Assembly: GCF_030272615.1 (NCBI RefSeq)
Contig: NC_081409.1
Coordinates: forward strand, 475,747,573-475,811,572
Direction of reading: 5' to 3'
DNA: 64,000 nucleotides
Origin: Cryptomeria japonica
Lineage: Eukaryota; Streptophyta; Pinopsida; Cupressales; Cupressaceae
Below, piece after piece: positions 11,456 through 24,049 of this stretch. A model generated the notes under the pieces. That model was not told where the DNA came from and made no database searches. It saw only the letters and a list, made by a program, of their open reading frames with translations. Position numbers and translations under genes: made by a program. Each line of letters begins with the position of its first letter. Within the stretch, counting starts at the first letter, position 1.

Positions 11456-13041
11456 AATGAAATTTTGTTAATTTGTGTGTTGATTCTCATGTGAATTTTC
11501 AATATAGCTCTAATGTTATATAATATGGCTGTATAATGATTTGATGAATGCCTTATATATGAATTATTGAAATTTCCTATTTTTGAAAAATTCTCTTTTT
11601 AAATTTTTTTAAATAGCCATCCTCTGTCATCTAAGAATTTTCATTTTCTACCATCTCTGAAATGCATTATACTATCCTTGTCTTGGAAATGATGTCAAAC
11701 ATAGATTTTCTAGCATCTTTGATTCCCTCTAGCTTAATCTTTCATTTCAAGCATTGGAAGTAGATAAAGCATAATTTTGTTATTGCAAATAATTCAGAAG
11801 CTTATTCTTGATTATCAGAGATACGATATGGCTAACCTGTTTAGCCTTTGGTGGTTTTTTTGCTGTGCTTGTATGATTCAACAATGGCTGATCACAAACA
11901 CACACTATCAAGGTTGTTCCATCTACAATTTGGCATATCTTGCAGGATACTCTTAGTTTCTGATCCTTCGTATGAGTGAATTTGTAGGACTTTTCCTATC
12001 CATATTTCTTGGTCCTGGGTGCGGGTTTCTTTGTTGCCTTGCAACATCTTTTTGGCCAGGCTGCAGCTTTGTTTGCTGACTAAAGGCTCTATAACACAAT
12101 CTATGACTTTGGTTGTTAACTTTCGGCTTGACCTTGCTGGATTCTCTTTACACCCTCTTGTTCTTTTTTTAATCCTTTTTGTGCTTTGTTTTGTTGTGTG
12201 ATTTTTTGTGGAAATCTCAAAAAAAGTTCCCATGTGACTAGTCTTATATTTCTATTTGGAATTATTAAATTATAAGTTAGTGGACGAGTTTAGATATTTA
12301 AACCTATTTTTAATTGTTAGTAATGTTGCTGGGTTAAAATAATAGTTTATTACGTATTACTTACGTTTTTTGTATTGTTGTGAGTTTGAAACAATACCTA
12401 CATAGAATACAAACGGGTTGAAAGAATAATGGGATTGTTTCCTAGAAAATAGGGTGATAAAATTTGTATAAATATTTCTTAAAATTGAACAAAAAGATAC
12501 TGGTATGTTGGTTTGTATTACAGAAATTTAATATGGTAGAATGGTAGATGAGAGAGGTCAAGAATTTGTGAAGCTTATGAGACTGGTGGAGAAACTATCT
12601 TATGATGGAAGAATGGCAGCATTATGTTCGCACTAGACAACCTGATTTTTATTATCCCATCTGATGGCTACTTTGTTTGTTTAATTTGAATATGAGCAAT
12701 AATTCAAATCTATTAGTTGTTTTTCCTTTCTTTGTTTGTGTGAAAGAGAAAGAATTGCTCTATCTTACTTTGATTTGATCAATAACAACTCTACTCTAAG
12801 GGCTTAATCCACTGAAAAATTGCACTCAAGTCTTCTGATTTTGCATTTCTTTTCCTTGCTGCAGATCACTTGGATCATTGCCAACTTCTTTAAGTCTTAG
12901 GTGCACTTTCCTAATGGCTGAACCATAGCTTTTGTGTGCCTGATTTATAAAATATGGCTATTACTGCCCTATCGCACACCAAACACCTTTTATCTGTAAT
13001 ATCCCTACATAAATATTGATATATAATCAATTATTTTATTT
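11456..13041. other. Intron segment with no recognised feature
   Basis: A/T-rich intron sequence. Open stretches at 11892-12233 (minus) and 12019-12201 (plus) overlap each other and have no motif. No LTR ends, inverted repeats or RNA genes were found. Confidence 0.5.
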
Positions 13042-13046
13042 CTCAT

Positions 13047-14411
13047 TGTAGCTAGGAAATGTGGAAATCATCACAAGCAATAGCAAATTGGACTAGTTCA
13101 ATCACGAAAACTAAAATGCAGTGATAACAATCCTAAAAACATTCAATGAAAACATGAAAACAAGACATTCAACATGAAATCCAAGCAAACCAAATGCAGA
13201 TGTCTCCTTCATGTGGCTCCATAGTCCTTCTTTCTCCTTCAAATAACTTTTGTTTGTGGATCTCACCTACTAGTGCATAAGCATGATGTGAAAGCAAGTA
13301 GACAAGACGAGACGACAGCATAAGGGTACTAGAAGCGTGATTGATTCGACCAGGGGGTGATGATTGAAGAAATTCATCCAATTTATAGATAAATTGGAGA
13401 AAAGACAAGATTAGCAATTGATTTCAAAAATGGCACAATTGAGTGGAAAAAAGAAGGTTATGACACCTTCTATGTCATGAATTATGACATATTGCCAATG
13501 CAAAGGTTAGAGGACTAGAAGCTTATGAGATCTTGCTATGCCAAAAGTATGACGCATGAGAAATTCATGCTTCCACCGAAGCACAAAAATAGGGAGAAAC
13601 TAGAGAGAAATTAATTAGGTGGAAATTGAAATTAGGAAATTAGAAAATGAGGAAATTAGGAATTAGGAAAATTAGAAAATGAGGAAATTAGGAATTAAGT
13701 GAATTAATTAACAATTTTTCATTCATCAATTAATTCACACAGAGAGGGAATTAATTAGCCAATTAAATAAATATTTAATTGTGACAAGAAGACTTAGGAT
13801 AAATAAATAAATTATTTAACCTAGAGGAAAAATGCCAAACAAGATTAAATGAATAAATCATAAAACCTTAGAAGATGAATTAGAAATGCAAGGACGACAA
13901 TTAGGTCTTGACAAAAGATAATTAATGTCGATTCGATTTGATCATGATTTTGAATTGATAAATGATTTGATTGATAAATGCGCCAATTAACGAGGAACAA
14001 TGACTAATTGATCCAAATTGACATAATTGAGAAGGACGACGATCGATGTCAAATCGATCGCATAACGACAAGATTGAAAATGACAACGATCGATGACAAA
14101 TCGATCGCAAAACCACAAGATTGAAAATGACCACGATCAATGAGAAATCGATCGCAAGATGACAAGATTGAAAAGGACAACGATTGATGAGAAATCGATC
14201 GCAAGATGACAAGATTGAAAATGACAAGGATCCTAATTCGAAAGCGATAAAAATGAGGAAATGCAGGAGAATGACTTGATGCTCGCAAATGATAAAGACC
14301 AAGTGTGCAACATGAAAGAAATGTTAATGCGACGCAAAAACCCTAAAATAAGGCAATGTGCAAATGTTAAAGTACGACTCCGCAAGCGTTGACCATTTTT
14401 AGACGTCTACA
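13047..14411 (-). mobile_element. Solo LTR (1,365 bp) with 5-bp TSD CTCAT
   Basis: The plus strand begins TGTAGCTAGG and ends GACGTCTACA. CTCAT lies at 13042-13046 and 14412-14416. It has no coding capacity, so it is most simply a solo LTR. Strand is not certain: the minus-strand start TGTAGACGTC looks like a plausible LTR start, hence the tentative call. It contains an A/G-rich run of GAGGAAATTAGG words (13620-13700) and a 47-bp tandem array. Confidence 0.78.
14023..14229. repeat. 47-bp tandem array, about 4.4 copies
   Basis: Copies start at about 14023, 14070, 14117, 14164 and 14211 (last partial). Each contains AAGATTGAAAATGAC and AAATCGATCGC. The repeated ATCGATCG words are palindromic and CpG-containing. 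Confidence 0.9.
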
Positions 14412-14416
14412 CTCAT

Positions 14417-17400
14417 CTTATTAATTTCTTTCTTATATAACCGATTTCTATCTGATATTCTTATATAATCAATATCTAAATATTAATTTATCAACAATGT
14501 TTAAGATTTTAATATTAATTTATAATCAATAATAATTAATATTAAATAATATAATAAATAAATCCCAAGTATTGAAGTGCTGTTTGAAAAGGCACGATTC
14601 CATTAATTCTTAACAACAGCTTATTAAGAAACTCATGATGACGGAAGGGGGTGCAAGGAAAGGGTGTTGACTAAGAACCACGTCCTTGCACACAAGACCA
14701 TTGAAAAAGGTTATAAGGACAGGATTCCCAGGGGGAAGAAGGCATCGAATGATAAGGAAAGAAAATAGAGATCGGTGGATATAAGCAGATTGCTTTATCT
14801 TGCTGCCATCTGTATGTTTTATTCATAAATTGTTGTAGTATCGAGGCTTCTTTCTGAGAACTGTTCTGCAGTTATGTATTTATAATAATGTCTGAAATAT
14901 ATACACATATATGTCTTGATTAGAAAAAATAATAAAATTAGATTGTATATCAGAAAGAACTCTTAAGGTAATAAACATTAAGAAGAATATGTATATAGTA
15001 TTCATTCTTGCTGCTATTATCAGTATTTATGAAGGCGGGGAAACTCTTGGAAATTACAAGTGCAGATCTGATTTAAATAAGAAGTGCATGTATGCCCTCT
15101 CCCTCACATTGAGAGATATAAAGAAAAAGGAATCAAAGCATCCAGTAACATCACCATAGATCAGATCAGATCGAAGCTGTTATTAAGTTACAGGCAGTAA
15201 CATCCTTGTTCTTGGTGGTATGCATGGGATGTGTTTAATGAGTATGCTTAATATATGAAGCCCAATAATGTTCTTATGCGGAATTGATAGTAATATTAAT
15301 ATGGACTGCAATATGTATGACAGTCATATGTAATTTCATATATATATTCATAATACATAAGAAATATTTATACTTATAATCTAAATCATGTTATTACTGT
15401 CCGTATTTAAGAAGATGGGAATGAGATGTTCCAAAGAGGGGCAGTCTAAATCCAAGCAATAGGTTAAGTCCCAAAATAGTGTGGGGATCAGCGGCCCATA
15501 AGCCTTGAGGGTATAGACCCAAGATAGGTAACGGCTTGGATTTGTAAACTTTGAGGGAACCTGTTGTAGTTGGTCTCTAAGCGCTTTGGTAACATACGTA
15601 AACCCTTCTCCCTTAAAATTGAAGTAGTAACAGGGTCTGATATCTATATTAAGAACTATAAATAACGAAATTAATCATCTAATGAGGAAAATAGATAAGC
15701 ACTTGATAATAACTAATTGAAGAATATCAATCAATTTTAATATATTGAAATAGATCAGGTAGGGGACATTACATTATCCTTATTTGCTCACTATCAGTGG
15801 AAAGAACGTGGCAAAGCCACTCAAAAGGTGCGCTCAAGTTTGTTTAGGCAGAAATTTATCTGCTGACTGCTCACTTTACGAGTTTGGCAGAATTTTGTTG
15901 TGTCCTAAAAATAACGAAAGATTGCCAGCCTTGAGAAAGGCAGAATATTGTTTGACTTGAGCCAAAAACAGGAACTGTGGGAGGAGTTCACCAGCCATTA
16001 AACCTTGAAAATATAATTTTTTGATGGTTTGGCTATAGAGAAAGTGTGCCACCTTTGTATTTTGAGTGTCAGGTGGAGATTTTGGCAGATAATGCCCCTG
16101 AATGTTGCCACTTTTCTTACCTTGGCGGAAAAGACCTATGCATTCTCCATTTTTGCTGATATTGGCAGAGAAATTTTATGGCTAGGCCATCCAAAATGTG
16201 CACCAATAATTATTCATTTTTTCTCAAGCCTTCAGGCCTTTGTCATTTCATACTTCTTCATTCACACAGTTGTATCAATCAGGAACCTCATCAGAATTTT
16301 ATCTTAGAATAGCTGCAACCTCAGTCATCCTACAAGAATCAGTAGTTGAAAAACAAGACCATGGCATGACATCCTTGCAATTTGATAGGGGGAAATATGA
16401 TAACTAGCAACAAACCTGCCAAGAGGTAAGCGTGAACTAAGTTTCACAGGGTTACCAACAATGGGCTCCTTTTGGGGACCGAGGGACAAAGTGATGGTGT
16501 TTATTGCATACAGATGATATGAACCTTATTCTTAAGCTGAGGGACTATCTTGATAGAAAGGTTGATCAAAAGAATGTCACAAACTGGAGTACAACTATTA
16601 TGGATTGCTTGGAAATGATGGGCATGGATGACCAAGTCTACATTGCTCTCTGCAGCCTTTAAGAACTGGTGAAGGAGTTTTGCTCGCTTCTTTTACCAAA
16701 GGCTTTTTTCTTGTCACTTCAGAATGTTTGGAATCTAGTTACATTGCCAGTAGGCCCCTTTCATGCGAATGCTGGTTTTGTGCGTGCATACATTGTGATT
16801 CCTGTTAGGAAAGACCTCTTAATCTTTTGGGTTAGAATCTATCAAAGAGGTGATTGCCATGGAAATGCATGGAAGGCAGCAGACAACGATAATTCTCTGT
16901 TTAAAGATAGAATCGATACCTCTTATTCTAGTGGAGGTGAAACACAAATATGTTGAATGCTTAGAATGCCACAAGTTTTTCTATGCTAATGGTTTTATTG
17001 ATGTCATTTATCAAAGAGTTGTGAAGAAAATTAGTGCCCAGCAATGGATGTAGATTATGGGCACAACAGTTTTCATTAGGAAAATGATCATGAACTCATA
17101 AGAAGTGATGAAGGGTCAGAGACTCCCAAAGTTGCATTGCTCGATGGCGAGCGATTTCGGGAATTGCAGACTGTTTTGTTCCTTTTTCAAAATCAATATA
17201 ATAGGGGGACCCATAGCCCATTTTTAATATCTAAGTGAGGGAAAAAATAGCAATAATATCTAAGTCCAGTCTTGATAAAAAATAAATAAGTGGATTAACA
17301 AAAAGATAAATGGGACCACTTTTAATAAAGCCTCAATTTAGAGTGTTTCCCAATAACAATTGCATGCATTTTAAAGATGGAAACAAATGGAAGGGAAAAG

Positions 17401-17889
17401 GATGAGCAAAAGCAATTGAGGTGATATATCAACAGCTCCTTTTCGTTGTAACTTGTAAGTATTCCATTTTTTATATTATCGATATATCTCAATTGATTGA
17501 GATTGATTGAGCTTTCTTGTTCATCAGTTTACAACATAAGGACAAAAACCCTTATTGTCGGCACAAATTGTGATGGATGAAGACCGTTATTGTTGGCACA
17601 ATTTATGAGGATCAAAACCCTCTCAACCTTGAGGTAATTTGATCTGGAAATTACAAAGTGGCTACATCAAAATTTACAGCTAGGGTTTCAGCAGTTTCCA
17701 GTAGGGTGCTAGGGTTACAAGCCACAAATCATCATTTTGGTGTGGGAATACATATTGCAGGGTATACTATTAGTATTAGGGCATAGCAGATTAGGGTGCA
17801 ACATTCAATAGTAGTGCCAATCTATTTTTTTAATTAGATTCAACTAGGGTTTCTTTTGATGCAGCTCCTAATTTATGAATTGCTAATAT
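14417..17889. other. Intron segment, only weak signals
   Basis: GGGGACATTACA at 15762-15773 looks like the end of an LTR of the same class as E1, and 14640-15620 has LTR-like features (a GATATAAG box near 14776), but I cannot find a start with a matching target duplication. Open stretches at 16029-16307, 16669-16956 and 16850-17053 are not recognised and overlap in different frames. 17640-17890 is A/T-rich, with AGGGTT words. No gene is supported. Confidence 0.4.
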
Positions 17890-17999
17890 ATTTTTGTAAT
17901 GTCCCCTTAGTTCTAGATTGATGGATGGAGTCTTAGCCTATTTTGGAAACCCGTAGGCTAACCAGAGACTAAATTAGGGTTTCTGTATTCAGGAAGGTT

Positions 18000-18450
18000 T
18001 TGAGAGGGGTGTTTGCAAGAGTTTTATAGTTTGCTCTTTGGATTCTTTTTGAGGTTTTTCATGAGCTTCAGGATGGTATAACATGCATTCCAATCAGAGA
18101 GAAGATTTCTGAATTTACTATTTTTAGTAAATTGCGATGACTGTTTGCTCTCTAGATTCTTTCTGGGTTTTTCATGAGCTTTAGGATGGTATAAAATGCA
18201 TTCCAAATAGAGAAGATTTCTGAATTAACTTTTTTTAGTAAATTGCGACAGGCTGACGACTGTTTGCTTTATAGGGTTTTCTTGGGTTTTTTGAGAGCTT
18301 GAGCATGGTTTGCCATGCAAATTCTTCGGAGATGATTTCCTGGACTTACTATTTTTAGTAAGTCACGATTGCTGCTCAGGATAATGTTCAAATGGAGATT
18401 GGAGTCACTTACTATTTTTAGTAAGTGCTATTTTTAATAAATGCTATTTT
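18000..18450 (+). repeat. LTR tandem array with TTTACTATTTTTAGTAAA palindromes
   Basis: Diverged units of about 100-110 bases share GGTTTTTCATGAGCTT, GGTATAACATGCATTCC and a palindrome TACTATTTTTAGTA or a close variant at about 18116, 18224, 18348 and 18408. The same array is in the 3' LTR and a similar design is in the solo LTR at 6616. The palindromes could form hairpins or be factor-binding sites; this is inference. Confidence 0.8.
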
Positions 18451-19357
18451 TAGCAGTATAGTTGTGCATCAAAGTAACATTTGGGGTTCTATTCTCAACA
18501 ATCTTGTTCAACAGTGATCTGTCCAAGATTCTTGGAATCTATTTTTGGTAAATAAATTTGGTTATTTATTTAATATTATTTTCATGACTTTACTTGGGCT
18601 ATATTTAATATATTCTTGTGTAAAGTCAAAAAAAGGTGTTTTTGGGTGTCCAAGCTAGACTTAGAGATAAGGAAATATTTTATTGAATGAAAATTCATAT
18701 TTGGCGTCCAACTTTGGGAAAAAATAAAAAGAAGCAAAAGATATAAGTTATATTTCATTTTCCTAATGAGGCGTCCACTTTGGAGGGAAAAGTGAATTCA
18801 AATTTCTGGGGCTCAAGCCTATAAATAAGACCCTTCTCTCCTTCATTTGGTTATGCTAGAATTTGATAACGAAGTGCTGCTGAATTGCTTTTAGAGACTT
18901 GGCTTCGGGGTTGCCTCCTAGCTCATCTTCAATTTCGAGTTTGAAAGATAACTCCTAGTTGACAAAGTGATCTCATTCAGAGATTACCAGTGGATTTTAA
19001 GGTTTTTGGTGTGATAAATTGGTGAAGAAACCCTACAACTGATCTACATTTCTGCTTATTTTGGTTGGAGCTTTCATTCAAATTTTGTAGGTACGGATTC
19101 AAAAGTTTTGTATGCTCTTGGCACCCATTTGCTCATACTTTGGTGGTTTTTGGTGGAGTGGTTGAATTCTTTTTCCAAACCAAGTTGCTGCTGTTTGCCG
19201 TAGTTCGATTTGCTGATTTTTGGGTTGGTAACTTGGTCATTGCATTTCTGCTTTTAGTTTTATCTTCCTTGCACAGTTAGCGTATGTAATAATTTGTTTA
19301 GTAGTACTAAACAATATTTTGTACTCATTTTCTGGAAGCTAACTTTCCCCACTGTGC

Positions 19358-19600
19358 AAGTGGAAGTGGTTGGTTATACCGCCAAGTCTTTTGTTTTCAA
19401 GCTAATTTCAGTATCCTTGTATCACTCGCTGAAAAGTGGAAGTGGCTGGTTATACTGCCAATTCTATTGTTTTATTTCATACTTTGTATTCCCACTATAC
19501 AAGTGGAAGTGGCTAGTCCAACCGCCATCATGTAGTATTTCAATTGTTAAAGTTTTCCTCCCACTACATAAGTGGTTGAGATGTTATTTTGCTAATGGTA
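19358..19600 (+). repeat. LTR 3'-end tandem array (67-76 bp x 4)
   Basis: AAGTGGAAGTGGCTGGTTAT-type cores start at 19358, 19434, 19501 and 19568 (the last is diverged). Most copies are followed by ACCGCC or a variant. The 3' LTR holds more copies because of a 456-bp duplication. Confidence 0.85.
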
Positions 19601-19657
19601 ACGGGTGTTGAATGTTGTTGTGTAAAAAATCGAAAAAAATCAAGGGGGACATTTCAG

Positions 19658-19669
19658 TGGTATTAGAGT
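19658..19669 (+). other. E1 primer-binding site (initiator-Met type)
   Basis: TGGTATTAGAGT starts two bases after the LTR end. It differs by one base from the TGGTATCAGAG usually complementary to plant initiator methionine tRNA. Confidence 0.8.
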
Positions 19670-19712
19670 TGGTTTTCTTGCTAGCCTCTGAGTTCTGTTG
19701 ATTAATTTCTCC

Positions 19713-20790
19713 ATGAGTGATAGAGAAATCAGTTATTCCTGCCATCCCGTGCTTTCAGTAGAAATTCAGAATTTAATTATGGGTTCATACGAGCAAAAGA
19801 TTAGAGAAGCAATTCTTGGCGTGTTTGAGGAATATGATACACTTCCTCCAGTTCTTAGGAAGAATTACCTTTCAATAGTCTCATGAACCACCATCCGAAT
19901 TATGCTACAAGACTGAGTTTGCAAAGAAAAAATACGATATGATAGCTCTTGCTCTATTTGCTCAAGAAGAGGAAAGAAAAACTTCAAGTGACGAGCTTGA
20001 GAATGTTGATGATGATTCCCATGTCATGCATGCACCTACCATTGACGAGGTTGTCATTCAAGAAGAAGAAAAATCAGTAGTTGAGGTTGTGCATGATGAG
20101 TTCCTTAATGTGTCTTATGGAGCTAGTGACGATGTTGAATGCACTCATGTGCTTCCAGAGGAAGAGAAGATGAAGATTAAAGAAGGTACTGTCGTTGAGA
20201 TTATAGAACCAGCTATGATAGATCAGCTAAAAGGAGGTATGATTTCTTTTGGTTCCTCTCTAATTGAGTCTAGCATTGTTTCATCACCTTCACCTCATCT
20301 CTGCAAGGAGTCAAACCATAGTTTGGGATTTGTTGAGTATGATGATATTTACCAATTAGCTAAAAATGATGATGAAACAAGCTTTGAAGATGAGGTACAT
20401 GAGACTTGGGGCAGCCATGGGATCACTGCTGAAAGGTATGACAAAGATTCTGATTTTGGTATTCATCATAGCAGCAGTTCACTTTCTTTGGAAAATAAGT
20501 TTGTGGTTTCCAATGATAACCCATTGTTTGAGATGGGTATAGAGAAGACATATGACAATCCACTTTTTGAGTGGGAAGATGGAACATCACTTGGTTCTAG
20601 CATTGCTCTTGGTGAGAATAGCAATTTGTGGAAACCAAGAGAAGATTCAAGATCTAAGTTGGATGATAGTTGGAGCTATGGTGAGCACTTCTTAACTGAA
20701 CAAAGTAATCAACCTTTTAGCATTTGGGATCCAGGTGTAATAGAAACTAAGTATGAAGAGGATCCAACATGGGATGAATTTACTTTTGAT
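19713..20790 (+). pseudogene. E1 acidic ORF of unknown function, left part
   Basis: ATG 19713 opens a frame that loses register near 19880 and continues as a long frame (19939 to the hAT insertion at 20791). The protein is strongly acidic, rich in Asp, Glu and Ser, with a basic helix-like start (Y-E-Q-K-I-R-E-A-I-L), an F-A-Q-E-E-E-R run, and repeats of the word D-N-P-L-F-E (two copies about 17 residues apart). No gag zinc knuckle, capsid or protease motif is present. It sits exactly where gag should be, after the primer-binding site. The continuation lies on the other side of the hAT nest (55322-56250), where another N-P-L-F occurs. I do not recognise it; it may be a captured host sequence or a highly diverged gag. 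Confidence 0.6.
20783..20790 (+). repeat. hAT 8-bp target duplication, left copy
   Basis: CTTTTGAT, repeated exactly at 55314-55321 on the other side of the hAT element. Confidence 0.85.
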
Positions 20791-20817
20791 CAGAGAAATG
20801 GAAATCGCCCAAAATTG

Positions 20818-20925
20818 CCTAGACTTTGCGAGTCCAAGGGGCTCGGACTCGGACTCGGCCGAGTCTGGGGTCCAGGCTCGCCCAGACTCGCCGAGTCTGG
20901 CGAGTCCCGACTCCTAGACTCAACC
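20818..20925. repeat. hAT left subterminal GACTCG-rich repeat
   Basis: Dense direct and inverted copies of GAGTC/GACTCG, including GCCGAGTCTGG and CTCGCCGAGTCTGGCGAGTC. The counterpart is at 55205-55305. Such subterminal repeats are the usual transposase-binding sites of hAT elements; binding here is inferred. Confidence 0.75.
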
Positions 20926-21260
20926 GACGGCAATGAAATATAAAATTAAAAAAAAAACAACTTACAATATGTTTTCAATTGATTTTTTTTTGTTTATATT
21001 ATGCTTTTAGCCTAAAAGTGAACTTCATTTCACTCATTTGGCCAAATAGGAGGAGAAAGGTGAGTTGTGAGGAGAAAAAAGAGTTAATTGAAGGGAAAAC
21101 AACAAGGAGGAAGCTCAAGATTTCGTCCATAAATCACATTGGGGCTGCATTATACTTTCATTTGGTGCACCAACAGTTGGACATGAAGAGTTTGCATCTC
21201 ATTTCGAGCTTGTTTGTAAGAGGTAAGATTGATTTTTTGAGTTTTTTTTGTTTCTTGTAA

Positions 21261-21610
21261 GCAAAAATTTTATATTAATTTGTTTGATTAATTTTCTATT
21301 CATTTCATTTGAAAGTTTTATATTTTCTTCCAAAATCTAATGTAGGTAAGCCATAAGGTTTGTAAATTTCTTTAAAAAAAAAAGTAGGGCTTGAAATTTT
21401 GATCAAACACTACATTTCTTTTTAAAAAAATTTACAAACCCTACCTTAGTACCTACATTAGTTTTTTGAAAAAAATGTACAATTTTTTTGATATTAATTT
21501 ATGATAATGCACAAATTCTCAAATATTAATTTTTTTGTATTTGTAATAATGTCTTATTGCAGCAACCTTGACTTTTTTATTTGCTTCAATTTTCACATTA
21601 CAATCATACA
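21261..21610. other. hAT 5' leader, no gene
   Basis: A/T-rich sequence between the subterminal repeat and the transposase ATG. It holds an inverted pair: a GTAGGG...TTTGTAAATTT type segment at about 21340-21380 and its complement at about 21425-21460. Confidence 0.45.
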
Positions 21611-22510
21611 ATGTCTACTTCTAAACTCCTAGTTAGAAAGGACCCCGCTTGGAAATATCATGAAGATTTTCCTGGACAAAAAAAAGGATAGACAAAGTGT
21701 AAATTTTGTAAAACAATATTCCATGGAGGAATATATAGATTAAAATGCCATCTTGTCGGCATACGTGGCCATGATGTTGAACCATGCACATTAGCAACTG
21801 TTGAGGCTACACGTGAGTGCTATGTGCAACTTGAAGTACTTGAAGAAAATAAGGAAATGGTGAAGAAGCAAAAGGAGGATTTGGCGGGCATTGGTTGTGT
21901 TGGAGGGCCTTCTTCCATGCCTCCATATCATCCCAGTGCTAGTGCTTTTGCTTCTGTTAGTGCTCATGGTCTTAGCACTGCCAGTGGTAGTGGGAGTATT
22001 AGCATTGGTCCTAGAATTCGTAAATCTAGGCTGGATTACTATTTTGAGCCTCACACTACTCTTGGCTCCCAACCGTTGCTTGAGAGCATGGGTTGGAACA
22101 AGGAAGTCCATGACGCAACTAGATTGGCAGTCGATAGGTTTTGGTACTACTGCACTATTCCATTCTTTGCAGCTAGGTGAATATTTTTTGTTTGATTGTT
22201 TAAATAATTATAGTTTGATTCTTTGTTTGATTTTTTGTTGTACATAGTACATACTTATCTCATTTAGTTTATTTGTGACAGGTCTCCTTATTGGCAGGAA
22301 ATGGTTGATGCCATTACCATATGCGGGGAGGGGTTCAAAGCCCCTTCTGAATCTGATTTAAAGGGACCAATTTTGTCAGATATAGTGCATGATGTGAAGG
22401 GTAAATTACATGATCAACGCCAGATATGGAGTAGGACAGGTTGCACCATCATGACTGATGGTTGGATAGATAGGAGAAATAAAACTCTCCTTAATTTTCT
22501 TGTTTCTTCT
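21611..22510 (+). pseudogene. hAT transposase, N-terminal exons (BED finger, start of DUF659-like domain)
   Basis: ATG 21611 opens exon 1, which reaches a likely donor at 22176 (AG|gtgaat). Exon 2 runs from 22282 (after tgacag) to the insertion of R at 22510. Early in exon 1 a BED-type zinc finger is visible: C-K-F-C, then about 13 residues, then K-C-H-L and a later H. A TAG at 21689-21691 lies just before it. Downstream come a Ser/Ala/Gly-rich linker and Y-F-E-P, F-W-Y-Y, I-P-F-F and the segment C-T-I-M-T-D-G-W typical of DUF659 hAT transposases, whose T-D-G-W aspartate belongs to the RNase-H-like catalytic core. The frame ends L-N-F-L-V-S-S at the insertion and resumes at 53245. Confidence 0.85.
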
Positions 22511-24049
22511 TGTTGGTGTACGTTTTATCATCTACCAAACATTAGAATAAGATGCCCAAAGGTATTCTATCCTCTCCTGAAAAATCACTGTTGATTCCAA
22601 GGTCTATATGTGCGAACAAGCGACTTTAGTGGGATAGCTACTTGGGTAGTGTATGCTGAAAATCTCAAGGGGGACTTACGTGTACAAATGTCTTTCAAGC
22701 TTTTGGACTTACATAAATTTGTCAATTTCAGGCTCTCTCTTTTTTTGGATTTTCCGGGATTTAGACTTTCAAAAGGGAAAAAGGGGAAAAGGTTTAAGAA
22801 AGCTGATCTAAACCTACAAATTTTGGAGACGGTATTAACTAGGTGTGCTTGGGAAACCGCACTTTGCTTCGCCACACTAAGGACAACTACACAAAGCGGG
22901 TGCAATCTTCAATGGGTTGTGCTTATGATCGAAGTTTTGGCATACACAGGGGATAGGCTCAGACTAACTTTGCACAGTGAAATGGAAATCATCCATTCAC
23001 CAAAAGTATGAGCAGAGATACATCGTTAATTAATACAAATCAAATCCTTCATTCAATTTTAACAACTTTGAAAGCAAATCTAAATTAACTTTTTATTAAT
23101 GTGTTGAGGAAATTGAAACCATGCTAATCACTCAAATAACAGAGATTACAAAACCTTAAGAGAAAGTGCACATGCAATGTATTATTTGAAAAATGACCTT
23201 CATGCAACAATATATCAAAAACCTCACTCTCTCCAAATGAGAGGAGGTAGCCTTATATAGTTTTCCAGAAAACAATGAACGACTGAGATCAAACAGTGAT
23301 CAAGGGCCCAGATTGAAAGATAAAACCCTAATTAGGGTTTCCCAAAACTAACTACCCCTCGACCAATGAGAAAATTACATTTGGGGACATTTCTCCTTCT
23401 TGCTAAATATGAACCAACAATGAAAATAGAAGGTTGTTGCATCGTGAAGTGTGCCCTTCTAGAAGCTTCTGGATAAGTCTGGACATGTTGACTTGGCACA
23501 ATCTGACTGGTTGGAAGAGGACGAGGCGCCACCTCAGCGTGTTGGATGTCTTTTCTGAATTCTCCAAATTGTGTGAAGAAATTGCCTAAGTATGGAAATT
23601 TGATTCTTCTTGTCACCATCTGATTCTGATTGGGAGCTTGTTTTTTTTTAACTTCTTCAGGAGATGAAATCCTTCAAGAAGTTGGAAATTTATTTAACTT
23701 TTCCATAATTTCACCAAGTCTGAGAACTTTTCTTTCTTGATGCCTTGAGATTCTTTCACGTGCCTTGAATTCGGAGAAGAATTCCTCTAGGCCTTCGTCA
23801 TGATAGGTTTTCCCATACTTAGCCAAATTTTGGCCATCTTTATGCATGGACGAACCTTGCTCGTGGACTTGTCTTCAATTCTGAATTTGGCTTGAAACTC
23901 CATTTGTGCTTTCTGCAATGATCCCGCCTTCAGCTACCAATTTATGTTGCATGGGAGGAGGGTAAAAAGCTCTGGATAACTCTTCACAAATATGAATTGA
24001 TGTGATCTAAAGTTCAGCTTTTCAGACACTCATCGCGTTCAGCCATCAT

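Larger units (their letters stand above)
17895..19656 (+). repeat. E1 5' LTR (1,762 bp)
   Basis: Starts TGTAATGTCCCC, ends GGGGGACATTTCA. Contains a U3-like tandem array with palindromes (18000-18450), TATAAATAAG near 18820 as a probable TATA box, and a second tandem array near the end (19358-19600). The counterpart is at 58425-61668. Confidence 0.9.

Noticed and set aside
15762-15773. GGGGACATTACA as the end of another LTR
   Set aside because: No partner start with target duplication TTATC found; left as unassigned sequence.
16029-17053. Open stretches of 92, 95 and 67 residues as possible genes
   Set aside because: Overlapping frames, no start context, no recognised motif.
22610-23011. 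133-residue frame in unit R
   Set aside because: No family motif, lies in LTR-like sequence, overlapped by a minus-strand frame of similar length.
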